From UBA9676 sp035532275 (lineage in GTDB: Bacteria > Actinomycetota > Actinomycetes > Streptosporangiales > Streptosporangiaceae), in NCBI GenBank assembly GCA_035532275.1, contig DATKRG010000206.1:1-22305 (forward strand): 22,305 bases of DNA. Reading direction: 5' to 3'. Shown here in pieces: positions 1-8,082 of the stretch; within the stretch, counting starts at the first letter, position 1, and every line of letters begins with the position of its first letter. The notes under the pieces are model-generated. The model made no database searches. It was not told the origin of the DNA and worked only from the letters and a program-made list of their open reading frames with translations. The translations under genes and the position numbers were made by a program.

Positions 1-2415
1 CGGGTGAACGGCCAGGTGTACGCGCAGCCGCTGGTCGTCGGCGGCACCGTCATCGCCGCCACCGAGACCAACTGGGTCTACGGCATCAACGCGGCCACCG
101 GCCGGGTCACGTGGCACCGCCATCTCGGCAGCCCCTTCCCCACCTCGGCCGACCACTGCACCGATCTGCAGCCGCACGCCGGGATCACCAGCACGCCCGT
201 CTACGACCCGGCCACCGGCTCGGTGTACGTGGTCGCGGAAACCGCCGGCCCGGGCGGCGCGAACGCCGCATTCCACCTGGTCGGGCTCGATGTCACCAGC
301 GGGCACATCACCGAGCGGGTGCTCATCCACGGCCGGCCGTCCAACGACTCCCGGATCGTGTTCCGTGCCTTCGCCGAGTTGAGCCGTCCCGGCCTGCTGC
401 TGATGAACGGCTGGGTCTACGCCGCCTTCGGCTCCCACTGCGACCAGCGGCCATATGTCGGTTTCGTGGCCGGGGTGAGCGTCCCGCACGGCAGGCTCAC
501 GCTGTGGACCGACGAGGCCGGGGTGACCGATGAGCAGGCCGGCATCTGGCAGAGCGGCGGCGGGGTGATGTCGGACCGGCCGGGCCGGCTCTACGTCACC
601 TCCGGCAACGGGGTCTCCCCGCCGCCGGGGCCGGGCGGCTCACCGCCCGGCCAGCTCGCCGAGTCGGTCATCCGGCTGGCGGTCAGGCACACCGGGACGC
701 TGGCCGCGCGCGACTTCTTCAGCCCGCAGAACGCGCCGGCGCTCGACGCCGGCGATACCGACCTCGGGTCCGGCGGGCCGGTGGGCCTCCCGTTCGGCGC
801 CACCGCGTTCCGGCGGCTGCTCGTCCAGGCGGGCAAGGACGGCCGGGTCTTCCTGCTCGACCGCAACCATCTGGGCGGCCGGTCGCAGGGCGGGGGCGGC
901 GGCAACGCGGCCGTCAGCCAGGCTGGCCCGTACGGGGGCCAGTGGGGGCACCCGGCCGCGTTCGGCGACACCAGCGTGGTCAGCGCGCGCAACTCCGGCG
1001 GCTCCCACGACTACGTGTACTACCTGGGCCGCTCCGACTACCTGCGATGGCTGAAGTTCCGGGTCCGCCACGGGCGGCGGCCGGCCCTGACCGACGTCGC
1101 GGTCAGCCCGTTCCGGTTCGGCTTCACTTCGGGCTCGCCGGTGGTGACCTCGTCAGGCACCAGCCCGGCGTCGGCGGTGGTGTGGGTGGTCGGGGTCCGC
1201 AACGCCCGCGGCGACGGCGGCACCCTGGACGCCTTCCCGGCCGTGCCCCCGGCGCACTGCCACCGGCCGTGTGTGCTGCGGACGATCTGGTCGGCGCCGA
1301 TCGGCCGGGGGAGCAAGTTCTCGGTGCCTGCCACCGACGGGGCCCGGGTCTACGTGGGCACCCGCAGCGGCCGCGTGATCGGGTTCGGCAGCACCAAGGC
1401 GGCCCCGCTGGCGGGCCGCGGGCAGGTCACGTTCGGCCCGACCACGGTCGGCTCGGCCCGCCGCCTGGACATCGACGTCACCGCCAGGGCGCGGGTGACG
1501 GTCACCGGCGTCTCGGTGAGCTCCGCGGCAGCTCCCGACCCGTTCTCGGCTGGCCCGGCGACCGTGACCGGGCCGGGGGGTGGGCCTGCCGTACGGGCCC
1601 GGTTCCCGGTTTCGCTGTCCGCGGGTGGCCGGCTGCACGTGCCGGTCCGGTTCGCTCCTGGCGCGCCCGGCGGGGTGACCGGGGCACTGTCGCTCACGAC
1701 CAGCTCCCGGCGGTTCGGATCGCTGCAGGTGCCCCTGGCCGGGGACGGCACCCGGGCCGGCCTGTACGCCGCGCCGGGCGCGCTGCCGTTCATTCTGAAC
1801 ACCTCCGGCGAGCCGGCCGGTGATGTGCCGATCGGGACCAGGGTGCCGCTGACCACCGACATCACCAACGGCGGGACCACGACGCAGACCGTGACCCGGG
1901 TGAGCGGGCCGTCCGGGCCGTTCACCGTCACCGGCCTGCCCCGGCCCGGCACCCGGCTCCAGCCGGGCCAGTCGATCGTGCTGGAGGTGACCTTCGCGCC
2001 CACCCGGCCGGGCCTGGTCACCAGCGCGATCACGATCGGCGGCAGCACCGGCACCTCCGCCACTGTGGCCCTGTCCGGCAGCGGCCGGGCGGCGCAGAGC
2101 AAGCTGACCGTGGTCCCGGCCGCGGCGCACTTCGGGCACGTGCGCGTCGGCAGGCAGGCGGTGGTCACGCTCACCGTCACCAACGCGGGCAACCTGCCCG
2201 CCACCATGGGCGGCTCTCACCGGCTGGCCGCCCCGTACGGCGCGCTCTACCCGGTACCGGCCGACCTGCCGCTCAACCCCGGCTACCGGCTGGACGTCCC
2301 GGTCACCTTCACCCCGGCCCGCAAGGGTGCCTTCGCGGCCACCTACCGGATCACCTGGACCGACCTGCGCGGCACCCACACGCTGGCAGTCCGCCTGACC
2401 GGGACCGGCACCTGA
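1..2415 (+). CDS. Beta-propeller (PQQ-like) protein with three C-terminal ASH/choice-of-anchor-D domains, 5' truncated
   Basis: The reading frame is open from the first base, and the first GTG (position 4) lies inside a propeller-blade motif (GQVYAQPLVVGG followed by VYGINAATGRVTW). The true start and any signal peptide are therefore probably upstream of the window. Residues about 1-460 contain repeated blade-like motifs of the PQQ/YncE type, such as GITSTPVYDPATGSVYVV and GRVFLLDRN. Three Ig-like ASH (SPD-2/hydin) units follow at about 470-580, 590-690 and 690-803. Each has an FGxxxVG- or VPIGT-like opening, a TNxG turn and a VTFxP strand, and ends near a GTG or GSG. No LPXTG or C-terminal membrane helix is visible, so the product is probably secreted or anchored at the missing N-terminus. 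The family suggests a cell-surface or extracellular scaffold. PQQ binding or an enzymatic activity cannot be shown. It converges with the permease gene, 23 bp away. Confidence 0.85.
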   Translation, partial: RVNGQVYAQPLVVGGTVIAATETNWVYGINAATGRVTWHRHLGSPFPTSADHCTDLQPHAGITSTPVYDPATGSVYVVAETAGPGGANAAFHLVGLDVTSGHITERVLIHGRPSNDSRIVFRAFAELSRPGLLLMNGWVYAAFGSHCDQRPYVGFVAGVSVPHGRLTLWTDEAGVTDEQAGIWQSGGGVMSDRPGRLYVTSGNGVSPPPGPGGSPPGQLAESVIRLAVRHTGTLAARDFFSPQNAPALDAGDTDLGSGGPVGLPFGATAFRRLLVQAGKDGRVFLLDRNHLGGRSQGGGGGNAAVSQAGPYGGQWGHPAAFGDTSVVSARNSGGSHDYVYYLGRSDYLRWLKFRVRHGRRPALTDVAVSPFRFGFTSGSPVVTSSGTSPASAVVWVVGVRNARGDGGTLDAFPAVPPAHCHRPCVLRTIWSAPIGRGSKFSVPATDGARVYVGTRSGRVIGFGSTKAAPLAGRGQVTFGPTTVGSARRLDIDVTARARVTVTGVSVSSAAAPDPFSAGPATVTGPGGGPAVRARFPVSLSAGGRLHVPVRFAPGAPGGVTGALSLTTSSRRFGSLQVPLAGDGTRAGLYAAPGALPFILNTSGEPAGDVPIGTRVPLTTDITNGGTTTQTVTRVSGPSGPFTVTGLPRPGTRLQPGQSIVLEVTFAPTRPGLVTSAITIGGSTGTSATVALSGSGRAAQSKLTVVPAAAHFGHVRVGRQAVVTLTVTNAGNLPATMGGSHRLAAPYGALYPVPADLPLNPGYRLDVPVTFTPARKGAFAATYRITWTDLRGTHTLAVRLTGTGT

Positions 2416-2438
2416 CCGGCACGCCCGGCCCGGCCGCC

Positions 2439-3329
2439 TCAGCTGGAGATGTCGGCACTGGTGAAGCGCGCCCAGGCGATCGCGCAAAAAACCACGATAT
2501 AGACGCCGAACGATAGGAGCCCATGCAACAGGCTCGCAGCATCGATCGGCGTGCGAAGCAACGAGTCGAACGAGAGCCACCAGTGGGTGGGCAGGTACGG
2601 CTGGACCACCGCGAACTGCGGGATGTTGTCGGCGACCTCGCTGACCACGGCCAGCACCAGCACCGTGGCGATGGCGCCGATGGGATGCTCGGTGAAGGTG
2701 GAGATGGCCAGCCCGATCGCGCCGAGCGCGGCCATCCCGGCGGCCACGTAGAGCGTGACGAACAGCACCCGTACCAGCCCCTGCCCGAGCGAGACCGTGT
2801 TCCCGGACAGCAGCGTCACCGGCCCGACGCCGAACAGGGCGGCGCCGGCCGCCAGCGAGGCCCCGACCACGACGCTGCATGAGGCCAGGGCGAACACCAC
2901 GATCGCGGCGTATTTGGCGGCCAGCAGCCTGGTCCGCCCGGCGGGCACGGTGAGCAGGTACCGGATGGTGCCCAGCCCGGCCTCCCCGGCCACCGACTCC
3001 CCGGAGACCACCGCGACCGCCAGCGGCAGCATCAGCGCGATCATGACGGTGAGCGCGATGAACGCCAGGAACACCCCGTTCCCGGCGAGCTGGTCGATGA
3101 AGGACGATTCCGGCCCGCCGCCGCCGCGCGGCGCGGACAGCCGCAGCGCGATCCCGAGCAGGATGGGAAGCGCAGCGAGCGCGGCGAGCAGGGCCAGGTT
3201 GCGGAGCCGCCGGAAGACCAGGCGCAGTTCGGAGCCGAACAGGCGGAACCAGGCGGGCACCGCTCCCGGGACCCGGCCCATGGTCACGGCCGGCCCGGCC
3301 GGCGGCGCGGCTGTCTCAGCCGTCGACAT
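2439..3329 (-). CDS. ABC-2 type transporter permease
   Basis: This 296-residue protein is the membrane partner of the ATPase encoded just upstream. After a cytosolic N-terminus it has about six hydrophobic helices: near residues 42-66, 86-112, a pair around 155-185, 195-225 and one at 270-290. A GESVAGEAGLGTIRYLLTVPAGRTRLLAAKY-like stretch between the second and third helices is typical of the first cytosolic loop of ABC-2 permeases of the NatB/BcrB kind. The ATG is preceded by a strong GGGGAGGGG ribosome-binding site inside the end of the ATPase gene, and the two genes overlap by 14 bp. This implies translational coupling. The exported substrate is unknown; a LolA-like protein in the same unit hints at lipid or envelope substrates, but that is inference. 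Confidence 0.88.
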   Translation of the reverse strand: MSTAETAAPPAGPAVTMGRVPGAVPAWFRLFGSELRLVFRRLRNLALLAALAALPILLGIALRLSAPRGGGGPESSFIDQLAGNGVFLAFIALTVMIALMLPLAVAVVSGESVAGEAGLGTIRYLLTVPAGRTRLLAAKYAAIVVFALASCSVVVGASLAAGAALFGVGPVTLLSGNTVSLGQGLVRVLFVTLYVAAGMAALGAIGLAISTFTEHPIGAIATVLVLAVVSEVADNIPQFAVVQPYLPTHWWLSFDSLLRTPIDAASLLHGLLSFGVYIVVFCAIAWARFTSADISS

Positions 3330-4326
3330 CGAACCCCTCCCCGGTGAGCCCGACGAACAGGTCCTCCAGGTTCGGCTTGGGCGTCGCCAGCCCGGCGACG
3401 CCGACGCCGGCCAGGACGAGCTCGCGGCAGATCACCTCGGGGGCATGGTCGGCGAGCAGAGCGCTCACCTCACCGGCGGCCGGCCGGATGTCGGCCAGCC
3501 CGAGGGTGCCCAGCAGCTGGGCCGCTTCGCCGGGCTGCGCGGTGCGGATGACGATCCGGCTGCTGCCCCGGCTCCGCAGCTCGTCCAGGGTGCCCTGGAA
3601 CACCAGCCGCCCAGTACGCATCACTCCCACATGGGTGCAGATCTGCTCCACTTCGGCCAGCAGGTGGGAGGACACCAGCACGGTCACGCCGTCGGTGGCG
3701 ATCTCCCTGATCAGGGTCCTGACCTCGCGGGTGCCCTGTGGGTCCAGGCCGTTGGTGGGCTCGTCCAGGATGATCAGCTCACGCGGGCGGAGCAGGCCGG
3801 TGGCGATCGCCAGCCGCTGCTTCATGCCGAGCGAGTAGGCCCGGTACCGCTTCCTGGCGGCGCTGAGCAGGCCGACCCGTTCCAGCGCGGCGTCGATCCG
3901 GGCCTGCGCCGTGCGCGGATCGGCGGTCCGGTCGGCGGCGTCGATCCGGGCCAGGTTGGCCCGCCCCGACAGGTACGGGTGGAAGGCGGGGCCTTCCACC
4001 AGCGAGCCCACCCGGGGCAGCACCCTGCCCCCGGCCGCCGGGATCGGCTCGCCGAGCAGCGTGACCGTGCCAGCGGTCGGGTAGATCAGCCCGAGCAGCA
4101 TCCGGATGGTGGTGGTCTTGCCGGACCCGTTGGGCCCGAGGAAGCCGTAGACCGATCCGCGGGGCACGGCCAGGGCGAGATCGTCGACCGCCAGCTGACC
4201 ACCGCGGAACCGCTTGGCCAGCCCGCCGGTGACGATCGCCGGGTCAGCTGGGGAGGCCGGGCCGGCTGGGCCGACTGTGCTGGCGGGCGCGACGGCCTGG
4301 CCGGTGGCGGGACCCGCCACGCTCAC
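3316..4326 (-). CDS. ABC transporter ATP-binding protein (NatA/BcrA-like)
   Basis: The protein has 336 residues if it starts at the GTG that overlaps the LolA-gene stop as GTGA. A second GTG six bases downstream is possible. All ATPase motifs are present: Walker A GPNGSGKT (about 64-71), signature YSLGMKQR (164-171), Walker B LIILDEPTNGLDP (184-196) and the switch histidine in VSSHLLAEVE (H221). The C-terminal 80 residues form the regulatory tail common in drug- and lipid-export ATPases of this class. The first 30 residues are a low-complexity Ala/Pro/Gly leader, so the real start could be slightly later. The open frame continues upstream through the LolA gene, but only as an out-of-frame shadow without family similarity. 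It powers the permease encoded next. Confidence 0.92.
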   Translation of the reverse strand: MSVAGPATGQAVAPASTVGPAGPASPADPAIVTGGLAKRFRGGQLAVDDLALAVPRGSVYGFLGPNGSGKTTTIRMLLGLIYPTAGTVTLLGEPIPAAGGRVLPRVGSLVEGPAFHPYLSGRANLARIDAADRTADPRTAQARIDAALERVGLLSAARKRYRAYSLGMKQRLAIATGLLRPRELIILDEPTNGLDPQGTREVRTLIREIATDGVTVLVSSHLLAEVEQICTHVGVMRTGRLVFQGTLDELRSRGSSRIVIRTAQPGEAAQLLGTLGLADIRPAAGEVSALLADHAPEVICRELVLAGVGVAGLATPKPNLEDLFVGLTGEGFDVDG

Positions 4327-5516
4327 TTGACCTGCCCGGCCGCGCTGTAGAGCACGGACGGGGACACCGCACCGATCAGGACATGGCCGTTGCTGGTGAT
4401 CAGGGCCGAGATCAGGCTGGTCTGTACCAGCTTGCCTCTCCCCCAGGCACCCTGGACTGGCGTGGCCGACTTGAGCAGGGCGGCCAGGATCGCGGCGCTG
4501 CTGACGCTGCCGCCACCGCCGCCGGGCCCGGAGGCCGCTGACTGGGCGGCCTGACCCACCGCGGCGGCCGGGTTGCCGCCCTGGCTGAGCGCGGTCAGCG
4601 CCGAGGCGGGCAGGACGGCCACCGTCAGCCAGCTCTTGCCGATCGCTGTCACCCCGGGCGCTGCCAGCCGTGGCCGCGGGCCTGTCCCGGTCCCCCCGGT
4701 GGGCTGGCCCGGCACCAGCGTGTGCACGCTGGCTCCCGGCGGCGGGGTGAAGTCGAAGGTGGACGCGGGCGGCGCACCGAACGTGATCGAGGTGAAGCCG
4801 GTCTGGAAGGCGGGGCTGGCCGCACCCCGCGCGAACAGCTGGACGCCCAGCACGACGCCGGGGTGCTGCGCGTCCAGGTCGATGACCACCTTGCCGACCA
4901 GTGAACGGCTGTCCCGGGGGGCGATCACCAGCTGGTAGGCGTCCTGGCCCGCCACGGTCGTGGTGGGGCCGGATGTCACGCTGGTGCTCGGCCCGACCGC
5001 GGCCAGCACCTTCTGCGCGGCCTGCTGCGGGGTCAGCGGGGCAGGTGTGCCGGTCCCGGTGCCATCCGGGGCGCCGCTGCGCCTGGCTGGCAGGGTGATC
5101 CGGGTTACCGAGTCCGAGCTGCTCTGCCACACCCATGCGGTGCTGCCGTTACGGATGAGGTCGGTCTCGCCCAGCGGGATCGGCAGGGCGAGCCGGACGT
5201 GCGCCGGGTCGGCGTACGAGAGCTTGATCGTGTGCGAGCCGGTCAGCAGGGACAGGATCGAGGACTGGCTCTGCTCGCCGGGCAGCTGCGGGATGCCGAG
5301 GTCCGCCGACTCCGCTACGGTGCCGCTCATGGCCGGCGGCGAGCCCGCGTGGCTGGCCAGCGCGGCGAGCAGCTGTGTGGGCGTCCGGGCGGGCAGGTCC
5401 GGCGAGGCCGCCGCGGCGGTCACCATTGACCCGGCTGTCACAGCTGCTACTAGTGCGACCGCGCCGGCCGGGACCACCCAGCGGGCCCGGCGCGAGGTCA
5501 TCGCCACAGGCATCAT
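4323..5516 (-). CDS. LolA/RseB-like exported lipoprotein-carrier-type protein
   Basis: I chose the ATG at 5516 (397 residues) because a GAGG sits five bases upstream. A GTG at 5522 and an ATG at 5501 (TSRRARW) are alternatives. The N-terminus has twin arginines, a hydrophobic helix (about residues 12-35) and an AAAASP junction resembling a signal peptidase site, so the protein is exported or anchored outside. The body matches the actinobacterial LolA-like (DUF2092-type) pattern: a PAMSGTVAESADLGIP opening, a SYADPAHVRLA strand and a GSTAWVWQSSSDSV strand. The C-terminal 120 residues repeat the Ala/Gly-rich NGHVLIGAVSPSVLY type of sequence. It is the first gene of the LolA-ATPase-permease unit. 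In monoderm actinobacteria the ligand of such proteins is unknown; lipid binding is inferred from the fold only. Confidence 0.8.
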   Translation of the reverse strand: MMPVAMTSRRARWVVPAGAVALVAAVTAGSMVTAAAASPDLPARTPTQLLAALASHAGSPPAMSGTVAESADLGIPQLPGEQSQSSILSLLTGSHTIKLSYADPAHVRLALPIPLGETDLIRNGSTAWVWQSSSDSVTRITLPARRSGAPDGTGTGTPAPLTPQQAAQKVLAAVGPSTSVTSGPTTTVAGQDAYQLVIAPRDSRSLVGKVVIDLDAQHPGVVLGVQLFARGAASPAFQTGFTSITFGAPPASTFDFTPPPGASVHTLVPGQPTGGTGTGPRPRLAAPGVTAIGKSWLTVAVLPASALTALSQGGNPAAAVGQAAQSAASGPGGGGGSVSSAAILAALLKSATPVQGAWGRGKLVQTSLISALITSNGHVLIGAVSPSVLYSAAGQVK

Positions 5517-5680
5517 CGCCACCTCACACTCGCTCGGCCCGGGCCACCGATATCCGGCGCGGGTGCCGACCTGGCCCAGAACACGACCGCTGGGGTCAGG
5601 CTATGCGAAAAGGGCCGGGCGCACGTCACCCGCGGGGACGGTTCCCGGGTCACCCGCAGGGATGACACCGGGGGAATACG

Positions 5681-5696
5681 GCCAGCGGCCGCTGGC
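5681..5696 (-). terminator. Possible hairpin terminator after ctaB
   Basis: GCCAGCGGCCGCTGGC is a perfect 16-base palindrome starting five bases after the ctaB stop. It could fold as a 6-bp stem with a GGCC loop. No U-tract follows, which is common for actinobacterial terminators. It may separate the oxidase operon from the LolA/ABC unit, whose own promoter would then lie in 5523-5680. It could instead be an operator. Confidence 0.4.
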
Positions 5697-5701
5697 AGTT
5701 C

Positions 5702-6787
5702 CTACCAGCTGCCCCACGGGAGCAGCGAGGTGACCGCGATGACCGCGAACAGCAAGGTCAGGTAGGCGATCGACAGGTGGAACAGGCGCATGGGGGCAGG
5801 GTTGGCGCTGGGCTGCACGACACCCGCGCACGCGCCCTCGGTCAGCTTCGTGTCCGGCGTGCTTGCGAGCGCCGTGCTTGCGAGCGCTGTGCTTGCGAGC
5901 ACTGTGCTCGCTGGGGCCGTGCTCGCCGTGGTGGGCACGGCGCCGTCGCCGATCCTGGCGACCCGGAGCTGGAGCCGGTGTGCCTCGGTCAGGAACCAGC
6001 CGCCGAGCGCCACCGCGCTCGCCGTGTACAGCCAGCCGGCGTAGGGGGCGAGTGCCAGCGTGGTCGCGACCATGACGTAGGAGTAGATGAGGATCTTGCG
6101 CGCCACCACCGAGGGTGGTGCCACCACCGGCAGCATCGGCACGCTCGCGGCGGCGTAGTCGTCCTTGAACTTCATGGCCAGCGCCCAGAAATGCGGCGGT
6201 GTCCAGAAGAAGATGATGGCGAACAGCACCACCGCGGGCAGGCTGACGGTACCGGTCACGGCCGACCAGCCGACCAGGACCGGGAAGCAGCCGGCCGCGC
6301 CACCGATGACGATGTTGGACGGCGTCCTGCGCTTCAGCCCGATCGTGTAGATGAAGACGTAGAACAAGATGGCGGCGTCGGCCAGCACGGCCGACAGCCA
6401 GTTCACCATCGTCCCGAGCAGGACGGTGGACGCCGCCCCGAGCAGGATGCCGAAGACCAGGGCCTCGGCTGGCTTGATGACCGCCAGCGGGGCGGGCTTG
6501 GCCAGCGGGCGGCGCGAGGTGCGCCGCATCATCGCGTCGATGTCACGGTCGATGTAGCAGTTGATGGTGTTCGCGCTCCCGGCCGCGAACGCCCCTCCGA
6601 CCAGGGTCACGACGAGCAGGCGCACCGACGGCAGCCCGCGCTGCGCCAGCAGCATCGTGGGGATCGTCGTGACCAGCAGCAGCTCGATGATCCTCGGCTT
6701 GGTCAGCGCGAAGAGCGAGCGGGCGACGACCCGGGCGGAACGGCGCCCCGCCAAGGCGGGGAGCACGTTCGTCGTCGCAGGTGTCAC
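5702..6787 (-). CDS. ctaB: Protoheme IX farnesyltransferase (heme O synthase)
   Basis: This UbiA-family membrane enzyme transfers a farnesyl group to protoheme to give heme O, the precursor of heme A for the oxidase encoded upstream. The protein (361 residues, GTG start, GTGA overlap with the preceding gene, SD GGGGAGGG) opens with FALTKPRIIELLLVTTIP. It carries the prenyltransferase signature NxxxDxxxD at N76-D80-D84 and a second acidic motif FKDDY before the later helices. About eight or nine membrane helices are visible. It is longer than the usual roughly 300 residues because of a Ser/Thr/Ala-rich insert at about 280-332, encoded partly by 15-bp tandem repeats, just before the last helix. 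The last helix itself (MRLFHLSIAYLTLLF) is normal. No ctaA is present in the window, so heme A synthase must be encoded elsewhere. Confidence 0.95.
   Translation of the reverse strand: MTPATTNVLPALAGRRSARVVARSLFALTKPRIIELLLVTTIPTMLLAQRGLPSVRLLVVTLVGGAFAAGSANTINCYIDRDIDAMMRRTSRRPLAKPAPLAVIKPAEALVFGILLGAASTVLLGTMVNWLSAVLADAAILFYVFIYTIGLKRRTPSNIVIGGAAGCFPVLVGWSAVTGTVSLPAVVLFAIIFFWTPPHFWALAMKFKDDYAAASVPMLPVVAPPSVVARKILIYSYVMVATTLALAPYAGWLYTASAVALGGWFLTEAHRLQLRVARIGDGAVPTTASTAPASTVLASTALASTALASTPDTKLTEGACAGVVQPSANPAPMRLFHLSIAYLTLLFAVIAVTSLLPWGSW
5859..5933. repeat. 15-bp tandem repeat inside ctaB
   Basis: Three near-identical units of GTGCTTGCGAGCGCC (5859-5873, 5874-5888, 5889-5903) are followed by two degenerate units (5904-5918, 5919-5933). 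The unit is five codons long, so copy changes keep the ctaB frame. On the coding strand it encodes repeats of an LAST-type pentapeptide. Confidence 0.9.
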
Positions 6788-7035
6788 TCCTTGCCCTCCC
6801 CGTTACCGGCCGCTTCCTGCTCCTGCGCCTTGGCCGCACCGCCGGAGGCGGCAGCCGCCTGCCGTGCCCCGGCCGGCACCAGGTCCCGGTGACCGGGAAC
6901 GGCGTGCGGCCGCGTGTACAGGAAGTACAGGATCGTGGCGACAACGACGAACAGGCCCACGGGAATCGCGAAGGTCATGATGGACGCCGCCAGGGTCCAG
7001 TCGTTACCCAGGTCCGCGAGGAACAATCCGTGCAC
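6784..7035 (-). CDS. Small single-helix membrane protein of the oxidase operon, unknown function
   Basis: The GTG start is preceded by a perfect AGGAGG five bases upstream, and the stop overlaps the ctaB start as GTGA, so this 83-residue ORF is almost surely translated. It has a short N-terminus (HGLFLADLGNDW), one hydrophobic helix (about residues 14-42) and a YTRPHAVPGHRDLVP segment just after the helix. A charged Ala/Gly/Glu/Lys tail follows. Bacterial oxidase operons often encode a small subunit IV (CtaF/CoxD) next to subunit III and CtaG. By size and position this could be an equivalent, but subunit IV proteins normally have two or three helices and I see no sequence match. An assembly factor is equally possible. 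Confidence 0.8.
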   Translation of the reverse strand: MHGLFLADLGNDWTLAASIMTFAIPVGLFVVVATILYFLYTRPHAVPGHRDLVPAGARQAAAASGGAAKAQEQEAAGNGEGKE

Positions 7036-7063
7036 TCCAGCCTCCTGTGACTCAATTCACAGA

Positions 7064-8023
7064 TCATCTCAGCCCAGGCCGGGATGGCCAGGCCGACTTC
7101 GGTGGCTTGAGCAACCGGTCGAACCCGGTCGCCAAGCTTTGCGACTCCTCATCGCTCAGCCATCTCATGAGGAGTGCCACTGCGGCGATACTGAAGGGGA
7201 TCAGTGCGATCACCCACAGGACCGCACCTCCCAGCTGCTGGTCACCGATGACGCTGAGGTCATGGTGATGGAAGCCACGGTAGGCGGGGTACGCCAGGCC
7301 CGAGCTGAATGCCTGCACGATGCCGAGCACCGTGCAGGACGCGGCGACAGCGACCACCAGGACCACCCGGTGCACCGGCCCGGACCGGGGCCGCAAGGGC
7401 CACGACCCGGCCAGCTGCAGCCAGATCAGCGTCCCTACGATCAGGTAGCTGACCACCTCGGCGGCGTAGACGGCGGGACTGCGCAGTGCCGCGTCGAACA
7501 GCACCGGCAGGTGCCATCCCCACCAGACGACGCTGAACACCACCGCGATCAGGACCGGCCAGGCGTGCCAGCGCTCCCGGTTCCGCCCGCCGGCGGGACC
7601 GGCGGTGCGCCCCGTGCCGGCTGGTTCGATGCTGGCTAGTTCCGTGCTGACCGGCTCCGGTCCGCCCGGTTCCGGCCAGCGCAGTCGGCCGCTGAGCCGC
7701 AGCCCCCGGCTCAGCGGCAGCCAGGGGGCGCCGAGCACGATGAGCGCCGGCGCCCCGATGGCGAGCACCACGTCCTGCAGGTTCCGGACCCAGATGAACC
7801 GCTGCGACCAGTAGCCGACCGGGGACACCAGGGCCAGGAGCACCAGCAGCAGGCCTGCCTGGAAGGTCACCGCCTCACCCACCGGGCTGGCCGGGCGTGA
7901 CCGGCCCGGCCGCCCCGTGCCGGTGGCCGCGCCGCGCATCCCAAGCAGATGGGCGACGGCGGCCACCGCGTAGGCGACCAGCACGGCCACGTTGGCCGAC
8001 CAGTGCGAGACAACCACATTCAT
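7064..8023 (-). CDS. ctaG: CtaG-like cytochrome c oxidase assembly factor, histidine-depleted
   Basis: The ATG at 8023 (319 residues) has a GGAGG upstream. An open frame continues to 8140 but would run into subunit III, so I reject the longer form. About seven membrane helices are visible. The family pattern is clear: ALIVLGAPWLP after the second helix, WWGWHLPVLFDAALRSP, and the DQQLGGAVLWV segment before the last helices. In canonical CtaG (caa3_CtaG family) the motif is HMxxHxxL and later HxxEH. Here the aligned residues are R80/D84 and Y186/V190, so the usual metal-binding-type histidines are missing while W-H171-L-P is kept. A Pro/Gly/Ser-rich loop (about 117-150) enlarges the protein. 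The role is presumably CuB or heme-copper centre assembly, possibly altered. Confidence 0.85.
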   Translation of the reverse strand: MNVVVSHWSANVAVLVAYAVAAVAHLLGMRGAATGTGRPGRSRPASPVGEAVTFQAGLLLVLLALVSPVGYWSQRFIWVRNLQDVVLAIGAPALIVLGAPWLPLSRGLRLSGRLRWPEPGGPEPVSTELASIEPAGTGRTAGPAGGRNRERWHAWPVLIAVVFSVVWWGWHLPVLFDAALRSPAVYAAEVVSYLIVGTLIWLQLAGSWPLRPRSGPVHRVVLVVAVAASCTVLGIVQAFSSGLAYPAYRGFHHHDLSVIGDQQLGGAVLWVIALIPFSIAAVALLMRWLSDEESQSLATGFDRLLKPPKSAWPSRPGLR

Positions 8024-8082
8024 AACGGTTGTGGCCTCCGGCCGGCTGACGTGGCCCTCCGGACAAGCCGCTCCTTCCCGTG

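Noticed and set aside
1153..2880. 575-residue open frame on the - strand across the first gene and the permease
   Set aside because: Low-complexity Arg/Gly/Ala composition, spanning two well-supported genes. It is a shadow.
4327..5136. N-terminal extension of the ABC ATPase frame
   Set aside because: It overlaps the LolA-like gene in another frame. The GTG with a GTGA overlap at 4326 gives a normal-length ATPase.
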